NCBI RefSeq assembly: GCF_051014685.1
Contig: NW_027479022.1
Span: 124,001-188,000, forward strand
Length of the DNA stretch: 64,000 bases
DNA from: Ptiloglossa arizonensis
Taxonomy: Eukaryota; Arthropoda; Insecta; Hymenoptera; Colletidae
Reading direction: 5' to 3'
In this document: positions 1 to 15,289 of the stretch, piece by piece
Layout of the letters: each line of letters begins with the position of its first letter
How positions within the stretch are numbered: the first letter of the stretch is position 1
Program-made: the position numbers and the translations under genes
Notes under the pieces: generated by a model
Told to the model about the DNA's origin: nothing
The model's input: the letters and a program-made list of their open reading frames with translations, nothing else
Databases searched by the model: none

Positions 1-1953
1 ATGTGTAACGTATAACGTATAACGTATAACGTATAACGTACAACGTATAACGTAGAACGTATAACGTATAACGTATAACGTATAACGTATAACGTATAAC
101 GTATAACGTATAAAGTATAACGTATAACGTATAACGTATAACGTATAACGTATAACGTATAACGTATAACGTATAACGTATAAAGTATAACGTATAACGT
201 ATAACGTATAACGTATAACGTATAACGTATAACGTATAACGTATAACGTATAACTTATAACGTATAACGTATAACGTATAACGTATGACGTATTACGTAT
301 AACGTATAACGTATAACGTATAACGTATGACGTATAACGTATAACGTATAACGTATAACATATAACGTATAACCTATGACGTATAACGTATAACGTATAA
401 CGTATAACGTATAACGTATAACGTATAACGTATAACGTATAACGTATAACGTATAACGTATAACGTATAACGTATAATGTATAACGTATAACATGTAACG
501 TGTAGCGTATAACGTACAACCTATAACGTATAACGTATAACGTATAACGTATAACGTATATCGTATAACGTATAACGTATAACGTATAACATGTAACGTA
601 CAACGTATAACGTATACCGTATAACGTATAACTAATAACGTATAACGTATAACGCATAACGTATAACGTATAACGTATAACGTATAATGTATAACGTATA
701 ACGCATAACGTATAACGTATAACGTATAACCTATGACGTATAACGTATAACGTATAACGTATAACGTATAACGTATAACGTATAACGTATAACGTATAAC
801 GTATAACCTATGACGTATAACGTGTAACGTATAACGTATAACGTATAACGTATAACGTATAACGTATAACGTATAACGTATAACGTATAACGTATAACGT
901 ATAACGTATAAAGTATAACGTATAACGTATAACGTATAACGTATAACGTATAACGTATAACGTATAACGTATAACGTATAACGTATAACGTATAACGTAT
1001 AACGTATAACGTATAACATGTAATGTATAACGTATAACGTATAACGTATAACGTATAACGTATAACGTATAACGTATAACGTATAACGTATAACGTATAA
1101 CGTATAACGTATAACGTATAACATGTAATGTATAACGTATAACGTATAACGTATAATGTGTAACGTATAACGTATAACGTATAACGTATAACGTACAACG
1201 TATAACGTATAACGTATAACGTATAACGTATAACGTATAACGTATAACGTATAACGTATAACGTATAAAGTATAACGTATAACGTATAACGTATAACGTA
1301 TAACGTATAACGTATAACGTATAACGTATAACGTATAACGTATAAAGTATAACGTATAACGTATAACGTATAACGTACAACGTATAACTTCTAACGAAAA
1401 ACGTATAACGTATAACGTATAACGTATAACGTATAACGTACAACGTATACCGTATAACGTATAACGTATAACGTATAACGTATAACGTACAACGTAGAAC
1501 GTATAACGTATAACGTATAACGTATAACCTATGACGTATAACGTATAACTTATAACGTATAACGTATAACGTATAACGTATAGCGTACAACGTATAACGT
1601 ATCACGTATAACGTATTACGAATAACGTATAACGTATGACGTATAACGTATAACGTATAACGTTTAACGTATAACGTATAACGTATAACGTATAACGTAT
1701 AACATGTAATGTATAACGTATAACGTATTATGAATAACGTATAACGTATAACGTATAAAGTACAACGTATAACGTATCACGTTTAACGTATTACGAATAA
1801 CGTATAACGTATAACGTATAACCTATGACGTATAACGTATAACGTATAAAGTATAACGTATAACGTATAACGTATAACGTATAACGTATAACGTATATCG
1901 AATATCGTAAAACGTATAGCGTATAACGTATAACGTATAACGTGTAACGAAGT
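1..1953 (+). repeat. 4,193-bp HOR, internally deleted first copy
   Basis: Variant-unit landmarks up to about 1,385 recur 1,953 bp downstream (279 units, locally plus one or two units). Examples are the ATAAAGT units at 112 and 182 against 2,065 and 2,135, ACATGTAACGTGTAGCG at 491 against 2,444, and ATAAAGT at 1,267 and 1,344 against 3,220 and 3,297. From about 1,386 the match jumps to sequence 4,193 bp downstream (CTTCTAACG at 1,388 against 5,581). The copy therefore lacks about 2,240 bp (320 units) that the next copy has between about 3,340 and 5,579, and 1,953 plus 2,240 equals 4,193. The window start may truncate it, and the left boundary is arbitrary. Confidence 0.85.
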
Positions 1954-4900
1954 ACGTATAACGAATAACGTATAACGTATATCGTATAACGTACATCTTA
2001 TAACGTATAACGTACAACGTATAACGTATAACGTATAACGTATAACGTATAACGTATAACGTATAAAGTATAACGTATAACGTATAACGTATAACGTATA
2101 ACGTATAACGTATAACGTATAACGTATAACGTATAAAGTATAACGTATAACGTATAACGTATAACGTATAACGTATAACGTATAACGTATAACGTATAAC
2201 GTATAACGTATAACTTATAACGTATAACGTATAACGTATAACGTATGACGTATTACGTATAACGTATAACGTATAACGTATAACGTATGACGTATAACGT
2301 ATAACGTATAACGTATAACATATAACGTATAACCTATGACGTATAACGTATAACGTATAACGTATAACGTATAACGTATAACGTATAACGTATAACGTAT
2401 AACGTATAACGTATAACGTATAACGTATAATGTATAACGTATAACATGTAACGTGTAGCGTATAACGTACAACCTATAACGTATAACGTATAACGTATAA
2501 CGTATAACGTATATCGTATAACGTATAACGTATAACGTATAACATGTAACGTACAACGTATAACGTATACCGTATAACGTATAACTAATAACGTATAACG
2601 TGTAACGCATAACGTATAACGTATAACGTATAACGTATAACGTATAACGTATAACGCATAACGTATAACGTATAACGTATAACCTATGACGTATAACGTA
2701 TAACGTATAACGTATAACGTATAACGTATAACGTATAACGTATAACGTATAACGTATAACCTATGACGTATAACGTGTAACGTATAACGTATAACGTATA
2801 ACGTATAACGTATAACGTATAACGTATAACGTATAACGTATAACGTATAACGTATAACGTATAAAGTATAACGTATAACGTATAACGTATAACGTATAAC
2901 GTATAACGTATAACGTATAACGTATAACGTATAACGTATAACGTATAACGTATAACGTATAACGTATAACGTATAACATGTAATGTATAACGTATAACGT
3001 ATAACGTATAACGTATAACGTATAACGTATAACGTATAACGTATAACGTATAACGTATAACGTATAACGTATAACGTATAACGTATAACATGTAATGTAT
3101 AACGTATAACGTATAACGTATAATGTGTAACGTATAACGTATAACGTATAACGTATAACGTACAACGTATAACGTATAACGTATAACGTATAACGTATAA
3201 CGTATAACGTATAACGTATAAAGTATAACGTATAACGTATAACGTATAACGTATAACGTATAACGTATAACGTATAACGTATAACGTATAACGTATAAAG
3301 TATAACGTATAACGTATAACGTATAACGTATAACGTATAACGTATAACGTATAACGTATAACGTATAACGTATAACGTATAACGTATAACGTATAACGTA
3401 TAACGTATAACGTATAACGTATAACGTATAACGTATAAAGTATAACGTATAACGTATAACGTATAACGTATAACGTATAACGTATAACGTATAACGTATA
3501 ACGTATAACGTATAACGTATAACGTATAACGTATAACGTATAACGTATAACGTATAACATGTAATGTATAACGTATAACGTATAACGTATAACGTATAAC
3601 GTATAACGTATAACGTATAACGTATAACGTATAACGTATAACGTATAACGTATAACGTATAACGTATAACATGTAATGTATAACGTATAACGTATAACGT
3701 ATAACGTATAACGTATAACGTATAACGTATAACGTATAACGTATAACGTATAACGTATAACGTATAACGTGTAACATGTAATGTATAACGTATAACGTAT
3801 AACGTATAACGTATAACGTATAACGTATAACGTTTAACGTATAACGCATAATGTATAACGTATAACGTATAACGTATAACGTATAACGTATAACCTATGA
3901 CGTATAACGTATAACGTATAACGTATAACTTCTAACGAAAAACGTATAACGTATAACGTATAACGTATAACGTATAACGTACAACGTATACCGTATAACG
4001 TATAACGTATAACGTATAACGTATAACGTATAACGTATAACGTATAACGTATAACGTATAACGTATAACGTATAACCTATGACGTATAACGTATAACTTA
4101 TAACGTATAACGTATAACGTATAACGTATAACGTATAACGTATAACGTATAACGTATAACGTATAACGTATAACGTATAACGTATAACCTATGACGTATA
4201 ACGTATAACTTATAACGTATAACGTATAACGTATAACGTATAGCGTACAACGTATAACGTATCACGTATAACGTATTACGAATAACGTATAACGTATTAC
4301 GTATAACGTATAACGTATAACGTTTAACGTATAACGTATAACGTATAACGTATAACGTATAACGTACAACGTATACCGTATAACGTATAACGTATAACGT
4401 ATAACGTATAACGTATAACGTATAACGTATAACGTATAGCGTACAACGTATAACGTATCACGTATAACGTATTACGAATAACGTATAACGTATGACGTAT
4501 AACGTATAACGTATAACGTTTAACGTATAACGCATAATGTATAACGTATAACGTATAACGTATAACGTATAACCTATGACGTATAACGTATAACGTATAA
4601 CGTATAACTTCTAACGAAAAACGTATAACGTATAACGTATAACGTATAACGTATAACGTACAACGTATACCGTATAACGTATAACGTATAATGTATAACG
4701 TATCACGTATAACGTATAACGTATAACGTATAACGTATAACGTATAACCTATGACGTATAACGTATAACTTATAACGTATAACGTATAACGTATAACGTA
4801 TAGCGTACAACGTATAACGTATCACGTATAACGTATTACGAATAACGTATAACGTATGACGTATAACGTATAACGTATAACGTTTAACGTATAACGCATA

Positions 4901-6146
4901 ATGTATAACGTATAACGTATAACGTATAACGTATAACGTATAACCTATGACGTATAACGTATAACGTATAACGTATAACTTCTAACGAAAAACGTATAAC
5001 GTATAACGTATAACGTATGACATATAACGTACAACGTATACCGTATAACGTATAACGTATAACGTATAACGTATAACGTAAAACGTATAACGTATAACGT
5101 ATAACCTATAACGTATAACGTATAACGTATAACGTATAACGTATAACGTATAACGTATAACGTATAACGTATAACGTATAACGTATAACCTATGACGTAT
5201 AACGTATAACGTATAAAGTATAACGTATAACGTATAACGTATAACGTATAACGAATAACGTATAACGTATAACGTATAACGTATAACGTATAACGTATAA
5301 CGTATAACGTATAACGTATAACTTATAACGTATAACGTATAACGTATAACGTATGACGTATAACGTATAACGTATAACGTATAACGTATAACGTATAACG
5401 TATAACGTATAACGTATCGCGTATAACGTATAACGTATAACGTATAACGTATAACGTATATCGTATAACGTATAACGTATAACGAATAACGTAAAACGTA
5501 TAACGCATAATGTATAACGTATAACGTATAACGTATAACGTATAACCTATGACGTATAACGTATAACGTATAACGTATAACTTCTAACGAAAAACGTATA
5601 ACGTATAACGTATAACGTATAACGTATAACGTACAACGTATACCGTATAACGTATAACGTATAACGTATAACGTATAACGTATAACGTATAACGTATAAC
5701 GTATAACGTATAACGTATAACCTATGACGTATAACGTATAACTTATAACGTATAACGTATAACGTATAACGTATAGCGTACAACGTATAACGTATCACGT
5801 ATAACGTATTACGAATAACGTATAACGTATGACGTATAACGTATAACGTATAACGTTTAACGTATAACGTATAACGTATAACGTATAACGTATAACATGT
5901 AATGTATAACGTATAACGTATTATGAATAACGTATAACGTATAACGTATAAAGTACAACGTATAACGTATCACGTTTAACGTATTACGAATAACGTATAA
6001 CGTATAACGTATAACGTATAACGTATAACGTATAACGTATAACGTATAACGTATAACGTATAACGTATAACGTATAACGTATAACGTATATCGAATATCG
6101 TAAAACGTATAGCGTATAACGTATAACGTATAACGTGTAACGAAGT
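1954..6146 (+). repeat. 4,193-bp HOR (599 units), full copy
   Basis: This is the complete copy of a 599-unit higher-order repeat. Its variant barcode recurs 4,193 bp downstream without unit gain or loss at most landmarks checked: 1,895 to 6,088 (ATATCGAATATCG), 2,444 to 6,637 (ACATGTAACGTGTAGCG), 1,661 to 5,854 (GTTTAACG) and 1,757 to 5,950 (AAAGTACAACG). Point differences exist. An ACCTATGACG variant with a nearby ATAAAGT at about 1,821 is canonical in the next copy near 6,014, and ACGAATAACG near 1,951 is ACTAATAACG in the next copy. Phase boundaries are a convention, since any rotation describes the same tandem. Confidence 0.88.
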
Positions 6147-9100
6147 ACGTATAACTAATAACGTATAACGTATATCGTATAACGTACATCTTATAACGTA
6201 TAACGTACAACGTATAACGTATAACGTATAACGTATAACGTATAACGTATAACGTATAAAGTATAACGTATAACGTATAACGTATAACGTATAACGTATA
6301 ACGTATAACGTATAACGTATAACGTATAAAGTATAACGTATAACGTATAACGTATAACGTATAACGTATAACGTATAACGTATAACGTATAACGTATAAC
6401 GTATAACTTATAACGTATAACGTATAACGTATAACGTATGACGTATTACGTATAACGTATAACGTATAACGTATAACGTATGACGTATAACGTATAACGT
6501 ATAACGTATAACATATAACGTATAACCTATGACGTATAACGTATAACGTATAACGTATAACGTATAACGTATAACGTATAACGTATAACGTATAACGTAT
6601 AACGTATAACGTATAACGTATAATGTATAACGTATAACATGTAACGTGTAGCGTATAACGTACAACCTATAACGTATAACGTATAACGTATAACGTATAA
6701 CGTATATCGTATAACGTATAACGTATAACGTATAACATGTAACGTACAACGTATAACGTATACCGTATAACGTATAACTAATAACGTATAACGTGTAACG
6801 CATAACGTATAACGTATAACGTATAACGTATAACGTATAACGTATAACGCATAACGTATAACGTATAACGTATAACCTATGACGTATAACGTATAACGTA
6901 TAACGTATAACGTATAACGTATAACGTATAACGTATAACGTATAACGTATAACCTATGACGTATAACGTGTAACGTATAACGTATAACGTATAACGTATA
7001 ACGTATAACGTATAACGTATAACGTATAACGTATAACGTATAACGTATAACGTATAAAGTATAACGTATAACGTATAACGTATAACGTATAACGTATAAC
7101 GTATAACGTATAACGTATAACGTATAACGTATAACGTATAACGTATAACGTATAACGTATAACGTATAACATGTAATGTATAACGTATAACGTATAACGT
7201 ATAACGTATAACGTATAACGTATAACGTATAACGTATAACGTATAACGTATAACGTATAACGTATAACGTATAACGTATAACATGTAATGTATAACGTAT
7301 AACGTATAACGTATAATGTGTAACGTATAACGTATAACGTATAACGTATAACGTACAACGTATAACGTATAACGTATAACGTATAACGTATAACGTATAA
7401 CGTATAACGTATAAAGTATAACGTATAACGTATAACGTATAACGTATAACGTATAACGTATAACGTATAACGTATAACGTATAACGTATAAAGTATAACG
7501 TATAACGTATAACGTATAACGTATAACGTATAACGTATAACGTATAACGTATAACGTATAACGTATAACGTATAACGTATAACGTATAACGTATAACGTA
7601 TAACGTATAACGTATAACGTATAACGTATAAAGTATAACGTATAACGTATAACGTATAACGTATAACGTATAACGTATAACGTATAACGTATAACGTATA
7701 ACGTATAACGTATAACGTATAACGTATAACGTATAACGTATAACGTATAACATGTAATGTATAACGTATAACGTATAACGTATAACGTATAACGTATAAC
7801 GTATAACGTATAACGTATAACGTATAACGTATAACGTATAACGTATAACGTATAACGTATAACATGTAATGTATAACGTATAACGTATAACGTATAACGT
7901 ATAACGTATAACGTATAACGTATAACGTATAACGTATAACGTATAACGTATAACGTATAACGTGTAACATGTAATGTATAACGTATAACGTATAACGTAT
8001 AACGTATAACGTATAACGTATAACGTTTAACGTATAACGCATAATGTATAACGTATAACGTATAACGTATAACGTATAACGTATAACCTATGACGTATAA
8101 CGTATAACGTATAACGTATAACTTCTAACGAAAAACGTATAACGTATAACGTATAACGTATAACGTATAACGTACAACGTATACCGTATAACGTATAACG
8201 TATAACGTATAACGTATAACGTATAACGTATAACGTATAACGTATAACGTATAACGTATAACGTATAACCTATGACGTATAACGTATAACTTATAACGTA
8301 TAACGTATAACGTATAACGTATAACGTATAACGTATAACGTATAACGTATAACGTATAACGTATAACGTATAACGTATAACCTATGACGTATAACGTATA
8401 ACTTATAACGTATAACGTATAACGTATAACGTATAGCGTACAACGTATAACGTATCACGTATAACGTATTACGAATAACGTATAACGTATTACGTATAAC
8501 GTATAACGTATAACGTTTAACGTATAACGTATAACGTATAACGTATAACGTATAACGTACAACGTATACCGTATAACGTATAACGTATAACGTATAACGT
8601 ATAACGTATAACGTATAACGTATAACGTATAGCGTACAACGTATAACGTATCACGTATAACGTATTACGAATAACGTATAACGTATGACGTATAACGTAT
8701 AACGTATAACGTTTAACGTATAACGCATAATGTATAACGTATAACGTATAACGTATAACGTATAACCTATGACGTATAACGTATAACGTATAACGTATAA
8801 CTTCTAACGAAAAACGTATAACGTATAACGTATAACGTATAACGTATAACGTACAACGTATACCGTATAACGTATAACGTATAATGTATAACGTATCACG
8901 TATAACGTATAACGTATAACGTATAACGTATAACGTATAACCTATGACGTATAACGTATAACTTATAACGTATAACGTATAACGTATAACGTATAGCGTA
9001 CAACGTATAACGTATCACGTATAACGTATTACGAATAACGTATAACGTATGACGTATAACGTATAACGTATAACGTTTAACGTATAACGCATAATGTATA

Positions 9101-10230
9101 ACGTATAACGTATAACGTATAACGTATAACGTATAACCTATGACGTATAACGTATAACGTATAACGTATAACTTCTAACGAAAAACGTATAACGTATAAC
9201 GTATAACGTATGACATATAACGTACAACGTATACCGTATAACGTATAACGTATAACGTATAACGTATAACGTAAAACGTATAACGTATAACGTATAACCT
9301 ATAACGTATAACGTATAACGTATAACGTATAACGTATAACGTATAACGTATAACGTATAACGTATAACGTATAACGTATAACCTATGACGTATAACGTAT
9401 AACGTATAAAGTATAACGTATAACGTATAACGTATAACGTATAACGAATAACGTATAACGTATAACGTATAACGTATAACGTATAACGTATAACGTATAA
9501 CGTATAACGTATAACTTATAACGTATAACGTATAACGTATAACGTATGACGTATAACGTATAACGTATAACGTATAACGTATAACGTATAACGTATAACG
9601 TATAACGTATCGCGTATAACGTATAACGTATAACGTATAACGTATAACGTATATCGTATAACGTATAACGTATAACGAATAACGTAAAACGTATAACGCA
9701 TAATGTATAACGTATAACGTATAACGTATAACGTATAACCTATGACGTATAACGTATAACGTATAACGTATAACTTCTAACGAAAAACGTATAACGTATA
9801 ACGTATAACGTATAACGTATAACGTACAACGTATACCGTATAACGTATAACGTATAACGTATAACGTATAACGTATAACGTATAACGTATAACGTATAAC
9901 GTATAACGTATAACCTATGACGTATAACGTATAACTTATAACGTATAACGTATAACGTATAACGTATAGCGTACAACGTATAACGTATCACGTATAACGT
10001 ATTACGAATAACGTATAACGTATGACGTATAACGTATAACGTATAACGTTTAACGTATAACGTATAACGTATAACGTATAACGTATAACATGTAATGTAT
10101 AACGTATAACGTATTATGAATAACGTATAACGTATAACGTATAAAGTACAACGTATAACGTATCACGTTTAACGTATTACGAATAACGTATAACGTATAA
10201 CGTATAACGTATAACGTATAACGTATAACG
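6147..10230 (+). repeat. 4,193-bp HOR, third copy, truncated on the right
   Basis: It matches the preceding copy at +4,193 bp through the landmarks at 10,047 (GTTTAACG), 10,088 (ACATGTAATG), 10,143 (AAAGTACAACG) and the TATCACGTTTAACG box near 10,161. The ATATCGAATATCG landmark expected at about 10,281 is absent and the sequence there is canonical, so homology stops at about 10.2-10.28 kb. The edge is ill-defined because both sides are canonical units. Confidence 0.82.
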
Positions 10231-11200
10231 TATAACGTATAACGTATAACGTATAACGTATAACGTATAACGTATAACGTATAACGTATAACGTATAACG
10301 TATAACGTATAACGTATAACGTATAACGTATATCGTATAACGTATAAAGTATAACCTATGACGTATAACGTATAACGTATAAAGTATAACGTATAACGTA
10401 TAACGTATAACGTATAACGTATAACGTATAACGTATAACGTATAACGTATAACGTATAACGTATAACGTATAACGTATAACGTATAACGTATAACTTATA
10501 ACGTATAACGTATAACGTATAACGTATGACGTATAACGTATAACGTATAACGTATAACGTATAACGTATAACGTATAACGTATAACGTATCGCGTATAAC
10601 GTATAACGTATAACGTATAACGTATAACGTATATCGTATAACGTATAACGTATAACGAATAACGTAAAACGTATAACGCATAATGTATAACGTATAACGT
10701 ATAACGTATAACGTATAACCTATGACGTATAACGTATAACGTATAACGTATAACTTCTAACGAAAAACGTATAACGTATAACGTATAACGTATAACGTAT
10801 AACGTACAACGTATACCGTATAACGTATAACGTATAACGTATAACGTATAACGTATAACGTATAACGTATAACGTATAACGTATAACGTATAACGTATAA
10901 CCTATGACGTATAACGTATAACTTATAACGTATAACGTATAACGTATAACGTATAGCGTACAACGTATAACGTATCACGTATAACGTATTACGAATAACG
11001 TATAACGTATGACGTATAACGTATAACGTATAACGTTTAACGTATAACGTATAACGTATAACGTATAACGTATAACGTATAACATGTAGTGTATAACGTA
11101 TAACGTATTATGAATAACGTATAACGTATAACGTATAAAGTACAACGTATAACGTATCACGTTTAACGTATTACGAATAACGTATAACGTATAACGTATA
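9360..11200 (+). repeat. Tandem duplication, about 980 bp
   Basis: Landmarks of 9.36-10.2 kb repeat once immediately downstream. ACCTATG at 9,381 recurs at 10,354 (+973). AACTT at 9,513 recurs at 10,493 (+980). CTTCTAACG at 9,774 recurs at 10,754 (+980). CCTATGAC at 9,914 recurs at 10,901 (+987). ACATGTA at 10,088 recurs at 11,082 (+994). The stepwise change by whole 7-bp units (139 to 142 units) shows unit-level slippage since duplication. The segment joins the end of the 4,193-bp HOR block to the next HOR family. Confidence 0.85.
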
Positions 11201-12700
11201 ACGTATAACGTATAACGTATAACGTATAACGTATAACGTATAACGTATAACGTATAGCGTATAACGTATAACGTATAACGTATAACGTATAACGTATATC
11301 GTATAACGTATAAAGTATAACGTATAACGCATATCGTATAACGTATAACATATAACGAATAACGTAAAACGCATAACGTATAACGTATAACGTATAACGT
11401 ATAACGTATAACGTATAACGTATAACGTATAACGTATAACGTATAACGTATAACGTATAACGTATAACGTATAACGTATGACGTATAACGTATAACGTAT
11501 AACGTATAACGTATAACGTATAACGTATAACGTATAACGTATAACATGTAATGTATAACGTATAACGTATAACGTATAACGTATAACGTATAACGTATAA
11601 CGTATAACGTATAACGTATAACGTATAACGTATAACGTATAACGTATAACGTATAACGTATAACGTATAACATGTAATGTATAACGTATAACGTATAACG
11701 TATAATGTGTAACGTATAACGTATAACGTATAACGTATAACTTACAACGTATAACGTATAACGTATAACGTATAACGTATAACGTATAACGTATAACGTA
11801 TAACGTATAACGTATAACGTATAACGTATAACGTATAACGTATAAAGTATAACGTATAACGTATAACGTATAACGTATAACATGTAATGTATAACGTATA
11901 ACGTATAACGTATAATGTGTAACGTATAACGTATAACGTATAACGTATAACGTACAACGTATAACGTATAACGTATAACGTATAACGTATAACGTATAAC
12001 GTATAACGTATAACGTATAACGTATAACGTATAAAGTATAACGTATAACGTATAACGTATAACGTATAACGTATAACGTATAACGTATAACGTATAACGT
12101 ATAAAGTATAACGTATAACGTATAACGTATAACGTATAACGTATAACGTATAACGTATAACGTATAACGTATAACGTATAACTTATAACGTATAACGTAT
12201 AACGTATAACGTATGACGTATAACGTATAACGTATAACGTATAACGTATAACGTATGACGTATAACGTATAACGTATAACGTATAACATATAACGTATAA
12301 CCTATGACGTATAACGTATAACGTATAACGTATAACGTATAACGTATAACGTATAACGTATAACGTATAACGTATAACGTATAACGTATAACGTATAACG
12401 TATAATGTATAACGTATAACATGTAACGTGTAGCGTATAACGTACAACCTATAACGTATAACGTATAACGTATAACGTATAACGTATATCGTATAACGTA
12501 TAACGTATAACGTATAACATGTAACGTACAACGTATAACGTATACCGTATAACGTATAACTAATAACGTATAACGTATAACGCATAACGTATAACGTATA
12601 ACGTATAACGTATAACGTATAACGTATAACGCATAACGTATAACGTATAACGTATAACCTATGACGTATAACGTATAACGTATAACGTATAACGTATAAC
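10330..12700 (+). repeat. HOR segment, copy 1 of a pair about 4.95 kb apart
   Basis: The variant barcode of this segment recurs at 15.3-17.6 kb. AACTT at 10,493 matches 15,470 (+4,977), ACCTATG at 10,354 matches 15,338 (+4,984), and ACATGTAACGTGTAGCG at 12,419 matches 17,354 (+4,935). All offsets are multiples of 7. The pair also shares a distinctive cluster with GCATATCG and ACATATAACGAATAACG near 11,330-11,370 and 16,292-16,330. Between the copies, 12.7-15.3 kb is satellite with its own mix of the same variant units. Confidence 0.8.
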
Positions 12701-15289
12701 GTATAACGTATAACGTACAACGTATAACGTATAACGTATAACGTATAACGTATAACGTATAACGTATAACGTATAACGTATAACGTATAAAGTATAACGT
12801 ATAACGTATAACGTATAACGTATAACGTATAACGTATAACGTATAACGTATAACGTATAAAGTATAACGTATAACGTATAACGTATAACGTATAACGTAT
12901 AACGTATAACGTATGACGTATAACGTATAACGTATAACGTATAACGTATAACGTATAACCAATGACGTATAACGTATAACGTATAAAGTATAACGTATAA
13001 CGTATAACGTATAACGTATAACGTATAACGTATATCGAATATCGTAAAACGTATAGCGTATAACGTATAACGTATAACGTGTAACGAAGTACGTATAACG
13101 AATAACGTATAACGTATATCGTATAACGTACATCTTATAACGTATAACGTACAACGTATAACGTATAACGTATAACGTATAACGTACAACGTATAACGTA
13201 TAACGTATAACGTATAACGTATAACGTATAACGTATAACGTATAACGTATAACGTATAACGTATAACGTATAACGTATAACGTATAACGTATAACGTATA
13301 ACGTATAACGTATAACGTATAACGTATAACGTATAACGTACAACGTATAACGTATAACGTATAACGTATAACGTATAACGTATGACGTATAACGTATAAC
13401 GTATAACGTATAAAGTATAACGTATAACGTATAACGTATAACGTATAACGTATAACGTATAACGTATAACGTATAACGTATAAAGTATAACGTATAACGT
13501 ATAACGTATAACGTATGACGTATAACGTATAACGTATAACGTATAACGTATAACGTATGACGTATAACGTATAACGTATAACGTATAACATATAACGTAT
13601 AACCTATGACGTATAACGTATAACGTATAACGTATAACGTATAGCGTACAACGTATAACGTATAAAGTATAACGTATTACGAATAACGTATAACGTATGA
13701 CGTGTAACGTATAACGTATAACGTTTAACGTATAACGTATAACGTATAACGTATAACGTACAACGTATAACGTATCACGTTTAACGTATTACGAATAACG
13801 TATAACGTATAACGTATAACGTATAACGTATAACGTATAACGTATAACGTATAACGTATAACGTATAACGTATAACGTATAACGTACAACGTATACCGTA
13901 TAACGTATAACGTATAACGTATAACGTATAACGTATAACGTATAACGTATAACGTATAACGTATAGCGTACAACGTATAACGTATCACGTATAACGTATT
14001 ACGAATAACGTATAACGTATGACGTATAACGTATAACGTATAACGTTTAACGTATAACGCATAATGTATAACGTATAACGTATAACGTATAACGTATAAC
14101 CTATGACGTATAACGTATAACGTATAACGTATAACTTCTAACGAAAAACGTATAACGTATAACGTATAACGTATAACGTATAACGTACAACGTATACCGT
14201 ATAACGTATAACGTATAATGTATAACGTATCACGTATAACGTATAACGTATAACGTATAACGTATAACGTATAACCTATGACGTATAACGTATAACTTAT
14301 AACGTATAACGTATAACGTATAACGTATAGCGTACAACGTATAACGTATCACGTATAACGTATTACGAATAACGTATAACGTATGACGTATAACGTATAA
14401 CGTATAACGTTTAACGTATAACGCATAATGTATAACGTATAACGTATAACGTATAACGTATAACGTATAACCTATGACGTATAACGTATAACGTATAACG
14501 TATAACTTCTAACGAAAAACGTATAACGTATAACGTATAACGTATGACGTATAACGTACAACGTATACCGTATAACGTATAACGTATAACGTATAACGTA
14601 TAACGTAAAACGTATAACGTATAACGTATAACCTATAACGTATAACGTATAACGTATAACGTATAACGTATAACGTATAACGTATAACGTATAACGTATA
14701 ACGTATAACGTATAACCTATGACGTATAACGTATAACGTATAAAGTATAACGTATAACGTATAACGTATAACGTATAACGAATAACGTATAACGTATAAC
14801 GTATAACGTATAACGTATAACGTATAACGTATAACGTATAACGTATAACGTATAACTTATAACGTATAACGTATAACGTATAACGTATGACGTATAACGT
14901 ATAACGTATAACGTATAACGTATAACGTATAACGTATAACGTATAACGTATAACGTATAACGTATAACGTATAACGTATAACGTATAACGTATAACGTAT
15001 AACGTATAACGTATAACGTATAACGTATAACGTATAACGTATAACATGTAATGTATAACGTATAACGTATTATGAATAACGTATAACGTATAACGTATAA
15101 AGTACAACGTATAACGTATCACGTTTAACGTATTACGAATAACGTATAACGTATAACGTATAACGTATAACGTATAACGTATAACGTATAACGTATAACG
15201 TATAACGTATAACGTATAACGTATAACGTATAACGTATAACGTATAACGTATAACGTATAACGTATAACGTATAACGTATAACGTATAA

